Shown here: piece by piece, positions 12,806-24,960 of the stretch | Position numbering within the stretch: the first letter of the stretch is position 1 | How the letters are laid out: each line of letters begins with the position of its first letter | Source: Saccoglossus kowalevskii | Lineage: Eukaryota; Hemichordata; Enteropneusta; Harrimaniidae | Direction of reading: 5' to 3' | Length of the DNA stretch: 26,261 nt | Assembly (NCBI RefSeq): GCF_000003605.2 | Contig: NW_003144713.1 | Coordinates: 1-26,261, forward strand | Position numbers and translations under genes: made by a program | The notes under the pieces: generated by a model | Told to the model about the DNA's origin: nothing | Database searches by the model: none | What the model saw: the letters and a program-made list of their open reading frames with translations, nothing else

Positions 12806-13525
12806 CCTTTACACATCCTGTGCTATGCATCTCATTCCACCATACACCTTTACACATCCTATGATATGCATCGCATTCCATCATACACATTTACACATTG
12901 TGTGCTATGTGTCGCATTCCACCATGCACATTTACACATTCTGTGCTATGCATTGCATTCCACCATACACCTTTACACATCCTGTGCTATGCATTGCATT
13001 CCACCATACACTCTTACACATCCTGTGCTATGCATTGCATTCCACCAAACAGCCTTACACATCCTGTGCTATGCATTGCATTCCACCATACACATTCACA
13101 CATCCTGTGCTATGCATCGCATTCCACCATACACCTTTACACATCAAGTGCTATGCGTCGCATTCCACCAAACATATTTACACATCCTGTGCTATGCATT
13201 GCATTCCACCATACACCTTTACACATCCTGTGCTATGCATTGCATTCCACCATACACATTCACTCATCCTGTGCTATGCATCGCATTCCACCGTACACCT
13301 TTACACATCCTATGCTATGCATCGCATTCCATCATACACATTTACACATCATGTGCTATGCGTCGCATTCCACCATAAACATTTACACATCCTGTGCTAT
13401 GCATTGCATTCCACCATACACCTTTACACATCCTGTGCTATGCATTGCATTCTACTATACACCTATACACATCCTGTGCTATGCATCGCAGTCCACCATA
13501 CACTTTTACACATCCTGTGCTATGC
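12790..13525. repeat. Four-member block family F, member 1
   Basis: Matches 21853-22590 at an offset of about 9064 and 17490-18265. Ordered markers are GCATCTCATTCC, CTATGTGTCGC, CACCATGCACATT, CACCAAACA, ATCAAGTGCTATGC, CCAAACATATTTAC, CATTCACTCATCC, CATAAACATTT, CACCTATACAC and CGCAGTCCACC. It has private changes such as AAACAGCC near 13048 and CACATTCTGTG near 12950. Confidence 0.86.
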
Positions 13526-14334
13526 ATTGCATTCCACCATACACCTTTACACATCCTGTGCTGTGCATTTCATTCCACCATACACATTCACACATCCTGT
13601 GCTATGCATCGCATTCCACCATACACGTTTACTCACCCTGTACTATGCATCGCATTCCACCATACATATTAACACACCCTGTGCTATGCATGGCATTCAA
13701 CTATACACATTCTTATATCCTGTGTGATGCATCGCAATCCTCCATACACATTTACACACCCTGTGCTATGCATTGCATTCAACTATACACATTCTCATAT
13801 CCTGTGCTATGCATTGCATTCCACCATACACTTTTAAACACATCCTGTGCTATGCATTGCATTCTACCATACACATTTACACATCATGTGCTATGCATTG
13901 CATTCCACCATACACCTTTACACATCCTGTATTATGCATTGCATTCCACCATACACTTTTACACATCCTGTGCTATGCATTGCATTCTACCATACACATT
14001 TACACATACTGTGCTATGCATTGCATTCCACCATACACCTTTACACATCCTGTGCTATGCATCGCCTTCCACCATACACATTCACACATCCTGTGCTATG
14101 CATTGCATTCCACTATACACTTTTACACATCCTGTGCTATGCATCGCATTCCACCGTACACATTTACACATCCTGTGCTATGCATTGCATTCCACCATAC
14201 ACCTTTACACATCCAGTGCTATGCATTGCATTCCACCATACACATTAACACATCCTGTGCTATGCATTGCATTCCACCATACACCTTTACACATCATGTG
14301 CTATGCATTGCATTCCACCATACACTCTTACACA
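13526..14334. repeat. Satellite stretch related to block D, with a two-base insertion
   Basis: About 20 units. 13681-13850 matches 24139-24310 (CATGGCATTCAAC, CATTCTTATATCC, AATCCTCC, CATTCTCATATCC). At about 13837 the partner's CTTTTACACATCC reads CTTTTAAACACATCC, the only two-base phase change in the window. Confidence 0.8.
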
Positions 14335-15400
14335 TCCTGTGCTATGCATTGCATTCCACCATACACCCTTACACATCCTGTGCTATGCATCGCATTCCAC
14401 CATACACATTTAAACATCCTGTGATATGCATTGCATTCCACCATACACCTTTACACATACTGTGCTATGCATTGAATTCCACCATACACTCTTACTCATC
14501 CTGTGCTATGCACTGCATTCCACCAAACACCCTTACACATCATGTGCTATGCATTGCATTCCACCATACACATTCACACATCCTGTGCTATGCATCGCAT
14601 TCCACCATACACCTTTACACATCATGTGATATGCGTCGCATTCCACCATACATATTTACACACCCTGTGCTATGCATTGCATTCCACCATACACCTTTAC
14701 ACATCCTGTGCTATGCATTGCATTCCACCATACACATTCACACATCCTGTGCTATGCATCGCATTCCACCATACACCTATACACATCCTATGCTATGCAT
14801 CGCATTCCATCATACACATTTACACATCATGTGCTATGCGTCGCATTCCACCATACACATTTACACATCCTGTGCTATGCATTGCATTCCACCATACACC
14901 CTTACACATCCTGTGCTATGCATCGCATTCCACCATACACATTTAAACATCCTGTGCTATGCATTGCATTCCACCATACACCTTTACACATACTGTGCTA
15001 TGCATTGAATTCCACCATACACTCTTACTCATCCTGTGCTATGCACTGCATTCCACCAAACACCCTTACACATCATGTGCTATGCATTGCATTCCACCAT
15101 ACACATTCACACATCCTGTGCTATGCATCGCATTCCACCATACACCTTTACACATCATGTGATATGCGTCGCATTCCACCATACATATTTACACACCCTG
15201 TTCTATGCATTGCATTCCACCATACACCTTTACACATCCTGTGCTATGCATTGCATTCCACCATACACATTCACACATCCTGTGCTATGCATCGCATTCC
15301 ACCATACACCTATACACATCCTATGCTATGCATCGCATTCCATCATACACATTTACACATCATGTGCTATGCGTCGCATTCCACCATACACATTTACACA
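14335..15400. repeat. Two tandem copies of a 13-unit (533-bp) segment
   Basis: x and x+533 (13 x 41) agree from about 14330/14863 to about 14885/15418. I noticed one or two substitutions, including GATATG/GCTATG at about 14423/14956 and CTATG/TCTATG near 14668/15201. Markers are ATTTAAACATCC, CATTGAATTCC, TTACTCATCC, GCACTGCATTCC, CAAACACCC and CACCTATACACATCC. Confidence 0.93.
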
Positions 15401-17094
15401 TCCTGTGCTATGCATTGTATTCCACCATACACATTCACACATCCTGTGCTATGCATCGCATTCCACCATACACCTTTACTCACCCTGTACTATGCTTCGC
15501 ATTCCACCATACACATTAACACATCATGTGCTATGCATCGCATTCCACCATACACATTTACACATCCTGTACTATGCATTGCATTCCACCATACACCTTT
15601 ACACATCCTGTGCTATGCATTGCATTCCACCATACACCTTTACACACCCTGTGTTATGCATCGCCTTCTACCATACACATTCACATATTCTGTGTTATGC
15701 ATTGCATTCCACAATACACATTTACATATCCTGTGCGATGCATCGCAATCCTCCATACACGTTTACACACCCTGTGCTATGCATGGCATTTCATCTATAC
15801 ACATTCTCATATCCTGTGCTATGCATTTGCATTCCACCATACACTTTTACACATCCTGTGCTATGCATTGCAATCCACCATATACATTTACACACCCTGT
15901 GCTATGGATCGCCTTCCACCATACACATTCACACATTCTGTGCTATGCGTCGCATTCCACTCTACACATTCACACATCCTGTGCTATGCATCGCATTCCA
16001 CCATACACATTTACACATCCTGTGCTATGCATTGCATTCCACCATACACCTTTACACATCCTGTGCTGTGCATCTCATTCCACCATACATCTTTACACAT
16101 CCTATGATATGCATCGCATTCCATCATACACATTTACACATTGTGTGCTATGCATTGCATTCCACTATCCACTTTTACACATCCTGTGCTATGCATCGCA
16201 TTCCACCGTACACATTTACACATCCTGTGCTCTGCATTGCATTCCACCATACACCTTTACACATCCTGTGCTATGCATCTCATTCCACCATACACCTTTA
16301 CACATCCTATGATATGCATCGCATTCCATCATACACATTTACACATTGTGTGCTATGCGTCGCATTCCACCATGCACATTTACACATCCTGTGCTATGCA
16401 TTGCATTCCACTATACACTTTTACACATCCTGTGCTATGCATCGCATTCCACCATACACATTTACACATCCTGTGCTATGCATCGCCTTCCACCATACAC
16501 ATTTACACATCCTGTGCTATGTATCGCCTTCCACCATACACATTCACACATTCTGTGTTATGCATTGCATTCCAGTATACACGTTTACACATCCTGTGCT
16601 ATGCATCGCATTCCACCATACACCTTTACACATCCTGTGCTATGCATCGCATTCCACCATACACCTTTACACATCCTACGATATGCATCGCATTCCATCA
16701 TACACATTTACACATTGTGTGCTATGCTTCGCATTCCACCATACACCTTTACACATCCTGTACTATGCATCGCAATCCACCATATACATTTACACACCCT
16801 GTGCTATGCATCGCATTCCATCATACACATTTACACATCCTGTGCTATGCATTGCATTCCACCATACACCTTTACACATCCTGTGCTATGCATTGCATTC
16901 CACCATACACTCTTACACATCCTGTGCTACGCATTGCATTCCACCATACACCCTTACACATCATGTGCTATGCATCGCATTCCACCATACACCTTTACGC
17001 ATCATGTGCTATGCGTCGCATTCCACCATACATATTTACACATCCTGTGCTATGCATTGCATTCCACCATACACCTTTACACATCCTGTGTTAT
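15401..17094. repeat. Satellite stretch with two adjacent insertions
   Basis: About 41 units. 15640-15820 matches 8680-8860 at an offset of exactly 170 units. At about 15790 one base is inserted (GGCATTTCATCTATAC against GCATTCAACTATAC) and at about 15827 another (ATGCATTTGCATTCC), giving +2 over two units. The last part, 16720-17094, belongs to the same module series as 7700-8070. Confidence 0.78.
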
Positions 17095-17836
17095 GCATCG
17101 CCTTCTACCATACACATACACATATTCTGTGCTATGCATTGCATTCCACCATACACATTCACACATCCTGTGCTATGCATCGCAATCCACCATATACATT
17201 TACACACCCTGTGCTATGGATCGCCTTCCACCATACACATTCACACATCCTGTGCTATGCATCGCATTCCACCATACACATTTACACATCCTGTGCTATG
17301 CATCGACTTCCACCATACACATTCACACATCCTGTGCTATGCATCGCAATCCACCATATACATTTACACACCGTGTGCCATGGATCGCCTTCCACCATAC
17401 ACATTCACACATTCTGTGTTATGCATTGCATTCCACTATACACTTTTACACATCCTGTGCTATGCATCGCACTCCACCGTACACATTTACACATCATGTG
17501 CTATGCATTGCATTCCACCATACACCTTTACACATCCTGTGCTATGCATCTCATTCCACCATACACCTTTACACATCCTATGATATGCATCGCATTCCAT
17601 CATACACATTTACACATTGTGTGCTATGTGTCGCATTCCACCATGCACATTTACACATCCTGTGCTATGCATTGCATTCCACCATACACCTTTACACATC
17701 CTGTGCTATGCATTGCATTCCACCATACACTCTTACACATCCTGTGCTATGCATTGCATTCCACCAAACACCCTTACACATCCTGTGCTATGCATTGCAT
17801 TCCACCATACACATTCACACATCCTGTGCTATGCAT
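17095..17836. repeat. Dispersed block G, copy 1 (about 740 bp)
   Basis: Matches 19514-20256 at an offset of 2419, becoming 2420 after a one-base insertion in copy 2. Apart from that insertion I saw no difference. Markers include CACATACACATATTC, GCTATGGATCGCC, CATCGACTTCC, CCGTGTGCCATGG, CGCACTCCACCG, GCATCTCATTCC and CACCATGCAC. Its right half overlaps family F member 2. Confidence 0.92.
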
Positions 17837-18265
17837 CGCATTCCACCATACACCTTTACACATCAAGTGCTATTGCGTCGCATTCCTCCAAACATATTTA
17901 CACATCATGTGCTATGCATTGCATTCCACCATACACCTTTACACATCCTGTGCTATGCATTGCATTCCACCATACACATTCACTCATCCTGTGCTATGCA
18001 TCGCATTCCACCATACACTTTTACACATCATATGCTATGCATCGCATTCCATCATACACATTTACACATCATGTGCTATGCGTCGCATTCCACCATAAAC
18101 ATTTACACATCCTGTGATATGCATTGCATTCCACCATACACCTTTACACATCCTGTGCTATGCATTGCATTCTACCATACACCTATACACATCCTGTGCT
18201 ATGCATCGCAGTCCACCATACACTTTTACACATCCTGTGCCATGCATCACATTCCACCATACACC
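17490..18265. repeat. Block family F, member 2
   Basis: Aligns with 21835-22609 at 4345, dropping to 4344 after an extra T here at about 17873 (GCTATTGCGTCG). I noted about four substitutions, for example ATTCCTCCAAAC near 17886, ACATCATGTG near 17905 and ATCATATGC near 18030. The same arrangement as member 1 runs through to the CGCAGTCCACC unit. Confidence 0.88.
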
Positions 18266-18884
18266 TTTACACATCCTGTGTTATGCATTGCATTCCACCA
18301 TACACTTTTACACATCCTGTGCTATGCATTGCATTCTACCATACACATTTACACATACTGTGCTATGCATTGCATTCCACCATACACCTTTACACATCCT
18401 GTGCTATGCATTGCATTCCACCATACACCTTTACACATCCTGTGCTATGCATTACATTCCACCATACACCTTTACACACCCTGTGCTATGCATTGCATTC
18501 CACAATACACATTTACACATCCTGTGCTATGCATCGCATTCCACCATACACATTTACACATCCTGTGATATGCATTGCATTCCACAATACACATTTTCAC
18601 ATCCGTGCTATGCATCGGATCCCACCATACACATTCACACATCCTGTGCTATGCTTAGCATTCCACCATACACATTTACACATCCTGTGCTATGCATCGC
18701 CTTCCACCATACACATTTACACATCCTGTGCTATGCGTCGCATTCCACCGTACACCTTTACACACCCTGTACTATGCATCGCATTCCACCATACACCTTT
18801 ACACATCATGTGCTATGCATTGCATTCCACCATACACTCTTACCCATCCTGTGCTACGCATTGCATTCCACCATACACCCTTAC
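18266..18884. repeat. Satellite stretch related to 24380-25030
   Basis: 18460-18760 aligns with 24731-25031 at an offset of about 6271, including the one-base deletion ACATCCGTG at 18604/24875 and the following CGGATCCCACC. Near 18841-18895 are two unusual CTTACCCATCC units in a row with TGTGCTACGC. Confidence 0.78.
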
Positions 18885-19497
18885 CCATCCTGTGCTACGC
18901 ATTGCATTCCACCATACACCCTTACACATCCTGTGCTATGCATCGCATTCCACCATACACATTTAAACATCCTGTGCTATGCATTGCATTCCACCATACA
19001 CCTTTACACATCCTGTGCTATGCATTGAATTCCACCATACACTCTTACTCATCCTGTGCTATGCACTGCATTCCACCAAACACCCTTACACATCCTGTGC
19101 CATGCATTGCATTCCACCATACACATTTACACACCCTGTACTATGCATCGCATTCCATCATACACATTAACACATCCTGTGCTACGCATTGCATTCCACC
19201 ATACACCTTTACACATCATGTGCTATGCATTGCATTCCACCATACACTCTTACACATCCTGTGCTACGCATTGCATTCCACCATACACCCTTACACATCC
19301 TGTGCTATGCATCGCATTCCACCATACACATTTAAACATCCTGTGCTATGCATTGCATTCCACCATACACCTTTACACATCCTGTGCTATGCATTGAATT
19401 CCACCATACACTCTTACTCATCCTGTGCTATGCACTGCATTCCACCAAACACCCTTACACATCCTGTGCTATGCATTGCATTCCACCATACACATTC
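18885..19497. repeat. Segment repeated at 9-unit (369-bp) spacing
   Basis: 18885-19128 matches 19254-19497 at an offset of 369 (9 x 41). Markers are TGTGCTACGCATTGC, ATTTAAACATCC, TTGAATTCC, TTACTCATCC, GCACTGC and CAAACACCC. These are the same markers as the 533-bp tandem at 14335-15400, so this is another amplified piece of that segment. Confidence 0.88.
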
Positions 19498-19513
19498 ACA
19501 CATCCTGTGCTAT

Positions 19514-20256
19514 GCATCGCCTTCTACCATACACATACACATATTCTGTGCTATGCATTGCATTCCACCATACACATTCACACATCCTGTGCTATGCATC
19601 GCAATCCACCATATACATTTACACACCCTGTGCTATGGATCGCCTTCCACCATACACATTCACACATCCTGTGCTATGCATCGCATTCCACCATACACAT
19701 TTACACATCCTGTGCTATGCATCGACTTCCACCATACACATTCACACATCCTGTGCTATGCATCGCAATCCACCATATACATTTACACACACGTGTGCCA
19801 TGGATCGCCTTCCACCATACACATTCACACATTCTGTGTTATGCATTGCATTCCACTATACACTTTTACACATCCTGTGCTATGCATCGCACTCCACCGT
19901 ACACATTTACACATCATGTGCTATGCATTGCATTCCACCATACACCTTTACACATCCTGTGCTATGCATCTCATTCCACCATACACCTTTACACATCCTA
20001 TGATATGCATCGCATTCCATCATACACATTTACACATTGTGTGCTATGTGTCGCATTCCACCATGCACATTTACACATCCTGTGCTATGCATTGCATTCC
20101 ACCATACACCTTTACACATCCTGTGCTATGCATTGCATTCCACCATACACTCTTACACATCCTGTGCTATGCATTGCATTCCACCAAACACCCTTACACA
20201 TCCTGTGCTATGCATTGCATTCCACCATACACATTCACACATCCTGTGCTATGCAT
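19514..20256. repeat. Dispersed block G, copy 2 (right part is family F member 3)
   Basis: Partner of 17095-17836. The only difference I found is an extra base near 19790, where ACACACACGTGTGCC stands for ACACACCGTGTGCC. From about 19910 it also belongs to the four-member family F, ending where this copy turns to TGCATTGCATTCCATC at about 20256. Confidence 0.9.
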
Positions 20257-20491
20257 TGCATTCCATCATACACCTTTACACATCCTATGATATGCTTCGC
20301 ATTCCACCATACCCTTGTACACACCCTGTACTATGCATCGCAATCCACCAAATACATTTACACACCCTGTGCTATGCATCGCATTCCATCATACACATTT
20401 ACACATCCTGTGCTATGCATTGCATTCCACCATACATCTTTACACATCCTGTGCTATGCATTGCATTCCACCATACACTCTTACACATCCT

Positions 20492-20860
20492 GTGCTACGC
20501 ATTGCGTTCAACCATTTGCCCTTAAACTCCCTGTGTTATTGATCACATTCCACCATACTCCTTTACTGATCATGTGCTATGCTTACCATTCCACCATACC
20601 TATTTACACATCCTGTGCTATGCATTGCATTCAACCATACACATTTACACATCCAGCGTTATTCACCGCCTTCTACCATACAGATAGACAAATGCTGCGC
20701 TATGCATTACATTCCCCCATACACATTCAGACATCCTGTGCTATGCATCGCAATCCATCTTATACATTTCTACACCCAGGGCTATGAATCGCCTTCCCCC
20801 ATACACCTTCCAACATTCTGTGATATGCATTGACTTCCACTATAAATTTTGAAACTTCCT
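20492..20860. repeat. Nine consecutive strongly diverged units in perfect phase
   Basis: Unit starts at 20492, 20533, 20574, 20615, 20656, 20697, 20738, 20779 and 20820 are each exactly 41 apart, so the register is intact. Aligned unit by unit with 7904-8270 I counted 8, 7, 4, 3, 8, 4, 5, 6 and 8 differences, about 53 in 369 bases. Odd strings seen nowhere else nearby include CATTTGCCCTTAAAC, TTATTGATCAC, CAGATAGACAAATGC, TTTCTACACCCAGGG and AAATTTTGAAACTTCC. Changes are mainly transversions and apparent neighbour swaps, not C-to-T at CpG. The units still show which parent unit each came from. Confidence 0.93.
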
Positions 20861-20994
20861 GAGATATGCATTGCATTCCACAATACACATTTACACATCT
20901 GTACTATGCATCGCATTCCACCATACACATTCACACATCCTGTGCTCTGCATCGCATTCCACCATACACCTTTACACATCGTATGATATTCTTC

Positions 20995-21645
20995 GCATTC
21001 CATCATACACATTTACACGATGTGTGCTATGCATCGCATTCCACCATACCCCTGTACACACCCTGTAGTATGCATCGCAATCCACCATATACATTTACAC
21101 ACCCTGTGCTATGCATCGCATTCCATCATACACATTTACACATCCTGTGCTATGCATTGCATTCCACCATACACCTTTACACATCCTGTGGTATGCATTG
21201 CATTCCACCATACACTCTTACACACTCTGTGTTATGCATTGCATTCCACAATACACATTTACACATCTTGTGTTATGCATCGCATTCCACCATACACATT
21301 TACACATCATGTGATATGCATTGCATTCCACAATACACATTTACACATCTGTGCTATGCATCGGATTCCACCATACACATTCACACATCCTGTGATATGC
21401 ATCGCATTCCACCATACACATTTACACATCCTGTGCTATGCATCGCCTTCCACCATACACATTTACACATCCTGTGCTATGCATCGCCTTCCACCATACA
21501 CATTCACACATTCTGTGTTATGCATTGCATTCCACTATACACTTTTCAACATCCTGTGCTATGCATCGCATTCCACCGTACACATTTACACATCCTGTGA
21601 TATGCATTGCATTCCACCATACACCTTTACACATCCTGTGCTATG
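20995..21645. repeat. Dispersed block E, copy 2
   Basis: Partner of 11235-11885. It lies just right of the diverged patch and is itself nearly identical to its counterpart, which sharply limits the patch on that side. The last part joins the 861-bp-spaced segment starting at about 21585. Confidence 0.88.
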
Positions 21646-21889
21646 CATTGCATTCTACCATACACCTATACACATCCTGTGCTATGCATCGCAGTCCACC
21701 ATACACTTTTACACATCCTGTGCCATGCATCACATTCCACCATACACCTTTATACATCATGTGCTATGCATCACAATCCACCATACACCTTTACTCACCC
21801 TGTACTATGCATCGCATTCCACCATACACATTTACACATCCTGTGCTATGCATTGCATTCCACCATACACCTTTACACATCCTGTGCTA
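21585..21889. repeat. Segment repeated at 21-unit (861-bp) spacing, copy 1
   Basis: Matches 22446-22750 at an offset of 861 (21 x 41). Shared markers are TGTGATATGCATTGC, CACCTATACAC, CGCAGTCCACC, GTGCCATGCATCAC, CCTTTATACATCATG and CTTTACTCACCCTG. The intervening 21890-22445 is family F member 4. Confidence 0.88.
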
Positions 21890-22609
21890 TGCATCTCATT
21901 CCACCATACACCTTTACACATCCTATGATATGCATCGCATTCCATCATACACATTTACACATTGTGTGCTATGTGTCGCATTCCACCATGCACATTTACA
22001 CATCCTGTGCTATGCATTGCATTCCACCATACACCTTTACACATCCTGTGCTATGCATTGCATTCCACCATACACTCTTACACATCCTGTGCTATGCATT
22101 GCATTCCACCAAACACCCTTACACATCCTGTGCTATGCATTGCATTCCACCATACACATTCACACATCCTGTGCTATGCATCGCATTCCACCATACACCT
22201 TTACACATCAAGTGCTATGCGTCGCATTCCACCAAACATATTTACACATCCTGTGCTATGCATTGCATTCCACCATACACCTTTACACATCCTGTGCTAT
22301 GCATTGCATTCCACCATACACATTCACTCATCCTGTGCTATGCATCGCATTCCACCATACACTTTTACACATCCTATGCTATGCATCGCATTCCATCATA
22401 CACATTTACACATCATGTGCTATGCGTCGCATTCCACCATAAACATTTACACATCCTGTGATATGCATTGCATTCCACCATACACCTTTACACATCCTGT
22501 GCTATGCATTGCATTCTACCATACACCTATACACATCCTGTGCTATGCATCGCAGTCCACCATACACTTTTACACATCCTGTGCCATGCATCACATTCCA
22601 CCATACACC
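21835..22609. repeat. Block family F, member 4
   Basis: Same marker order as 12790-13525 and 17490-18265. It lacks the extra T of member 2 and the private changes of member 1, so of the full-length members it looks closest to the common form. Confidence 0.87.
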
Positions 22610-22750
22610 TTTATACATCATGTGCTATGCATCACAATCCACCATACACCTTTACTCACCCTGTACTATGCATCGCATTCCACCATACACATTTACACAT
22701 CCTGTGCTATGCATTGCATTCCACCATACACCTTTACACATCCTGTGCTG
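22446..22750. repeat. Segment repeated at 21-unit spacing, copy 2
   Basis: Partner of 21585-21889. It diverges after about 22750, where GCTGTGCATTTCATTCC appears in place of GCTATGCATCTCATTCC. An extra T follows at about 22834 (TTTCATTTCCACC). Confidence 0.87.
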
Positions 22751-24166
22751 TGCATTTCATTCCACCATACACCTTCACACATCCTGTGCTATGCATCGCA
22801 TTCCACCATACACCTTTACTCACCCTGTACTATGCATTTCATTTCCACCATACACATTCACACATCCTGTGCTATGCATCGCATTCCACCATACACCTTT
22901 ACACATCCTATGATATGCATCACATTCCATCATACACATTTACACATTGTGTGCTATGCGTCGCATTCCACCATACACATTTACACATCCTGTGCTATGC
23001 ATTGCATTCCACCATACACCTTAACACATCCTCTGCTATGCATTGCATTCCAACATACACATTTACACACCCTGTGTTATGCATCGCCTTCTACCATACA
23101 CATTCACATATTATGTGCTATGCATTGCATTCCACCATACACTTTTACACATCCTGTGCTATGCATTGCATTCTACCATACACATTTACACACCCTGTGT
23201 TATGCATCGCCTTCTACCATACACATTCACATATTCTGTGCTATGCATTGCATTCCACCATACACCTTTACACATCCTGTGCTATGCATCGCATTCCACC
23301 ATACACCTTTACACATCCTATGATATGCATCGCATTCCATCATACACATTTACACATTGTGTGATATGCATTGCATTCCACAATACACATTTTCACATCT
23401 GTGCTATGCATCAGATTTCACCATACACATTCACACATCCTGTGCTATGCATTGCATTCCACAATACACATTTACACATCCTGTGCTATGCATCGCCTTC
23501 CACCATACACATTTACACATCCTGTGCTATGCATCGCCTTCCACCATACACTCTTACACATTCTGTGCTACGCATTGCATTCCACCATACACCCTTACAC
23601 ATCCTGTGCTATGCATTGCATTCCACCATACACCTTTACACATCCTGTGCTATGCATTGCATTCCACCATACACATTCACACATCCTGTGCTATGCATCG
23701 CATTCCACCATACACCATTACACATCATGCGCTATGCGTCGCATTCCACCATACATATTTACACATCCTGTGCTATGCATTGCATTCCACCATACACCTT
23801 TACACATCCTGTGCTATGCATTGCATTCCACCAAACACTCTTACACATCCTGTGCTATGCATTGCATTCCACCAAACACCCTTACACATCCTGTGCTATG
23901 CATTGCATTCCACCATACACATTCACACATCCTGTGCTATGCATCGCATTCCACCATACACCTTTACACATCATGTGCTATGCGTCGCATTCCACCACAC
24001 ATATTTACACATCCTGTGCTATGTATTGCATTCCACCATACACCTTTACACATCCTGTGCTATGCATTGCATTCCACCATACACATTTACATATCCTGTG
24101 CGATGCATCGCAATCCTCCGTACACGTTTACACACCCTGTGCTATGCATGGCATTCAACTATACAC
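22751..24166. repeat. Satellite stretch, mosaic of modules from the far left of the window
   Basis: About 34 units. 23540-23790 matches about 990-1240. 22960-23065 carries CACCTTAACACATCCTCTG and CATTCCAACATAC, which reappear at the very right edge (26160-26261) at an offset of 3196. A one-base deletion at 23400 is of the recurring ACATCTGTG type and is followed by CATCAGATTTCACC. Confidence 0.78.
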
Positions 24167-24960
24167 ATTCTTATATCCTGTGCGATGCATCGCAATCCTC
24201 CATACACATTTACACACCCTGTGCTATGCATTGCATTCAACTATACACATTCTCATATCCTGTGCTATGCATTGCATTCCACCATACACTTTTACACATC
24301 CTGTGCTATGCATTGCATTCTACCATACACATTTACACATCATGTGCTATGCATTGCATTCCACCATACACCTTTACACATCCTGTGCTATGCATTGCAT
24401 TCCACCATACACTTTTACACATCCTGTGCTATGCATTGCATTCTACCATACACATTTACACATACTGTGCTATGCATTGCATTCCACCATACACCTTTCC
24501 ACATCCTGTGCTATGCATAATATTCCACCATACACCTTTACACATCCTGTGCGATGCATTGCATTCCACCATACACCTTTACACACCATGTGCTATGCAT
24601 TGCATTCCACAATACACATTTACACATCCTGTGCTATGCATCGCATTCCACCATACACATTTACACATCCTGTGCTATGCATAATATTCCACCATACACC
24701 TTTACACATCCTGTGCTATGCAATGCATTCCACCATACACCTTTACACACCCTGTGCTATGCATTGCATTCCACAATACACATTTACACATCCTGTGCTA
24801 TGCATCGCATTCCACCATACACCTTTACACACCCTGTGATATGCATTGCATTCCACAATACACATTTTCACATCCGTGCTATGCATCGGATCCCACCATA
24901 CACATTCACACATCCTGTGCTATGCATCGCATTCCACCATACACATTTACACATCCTGTG
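24167..24960. repeat. Block D, distal copy (single 9-unit segment at 24417-24785)
   Basis: Left part matches 8750-8999 at 15,417 and right part matches 9369-9900 at 15,048. The difference is 369, exactly the extra tandem copy at 9000-9737. It carries the same CATAATATTCC, GCAATGC, TTTTCACATCCGTG and CGGATCCCACC markers. Substitutions such as CATACTGTG for CATAGTGTG and ACACCATGTG for ACACCGTGTG separate the copies. Confidence 0.88.

Noticed and set aside
15816-15860. Octamer transcription-factor site (ATTTGCAT) at about 15825
   Set aside because: It results from a single inserted T in one unit out of about 640. With no promoter context it is most likely chance.
20492-20860. Insertion of a transposon fragment or unique sequence
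   Set aside because: Every unit in this stretch keeps the 41-bp phase and matches a specific unit of the 7904-8270 block, so it is mutated satellite, not foreign DNA.
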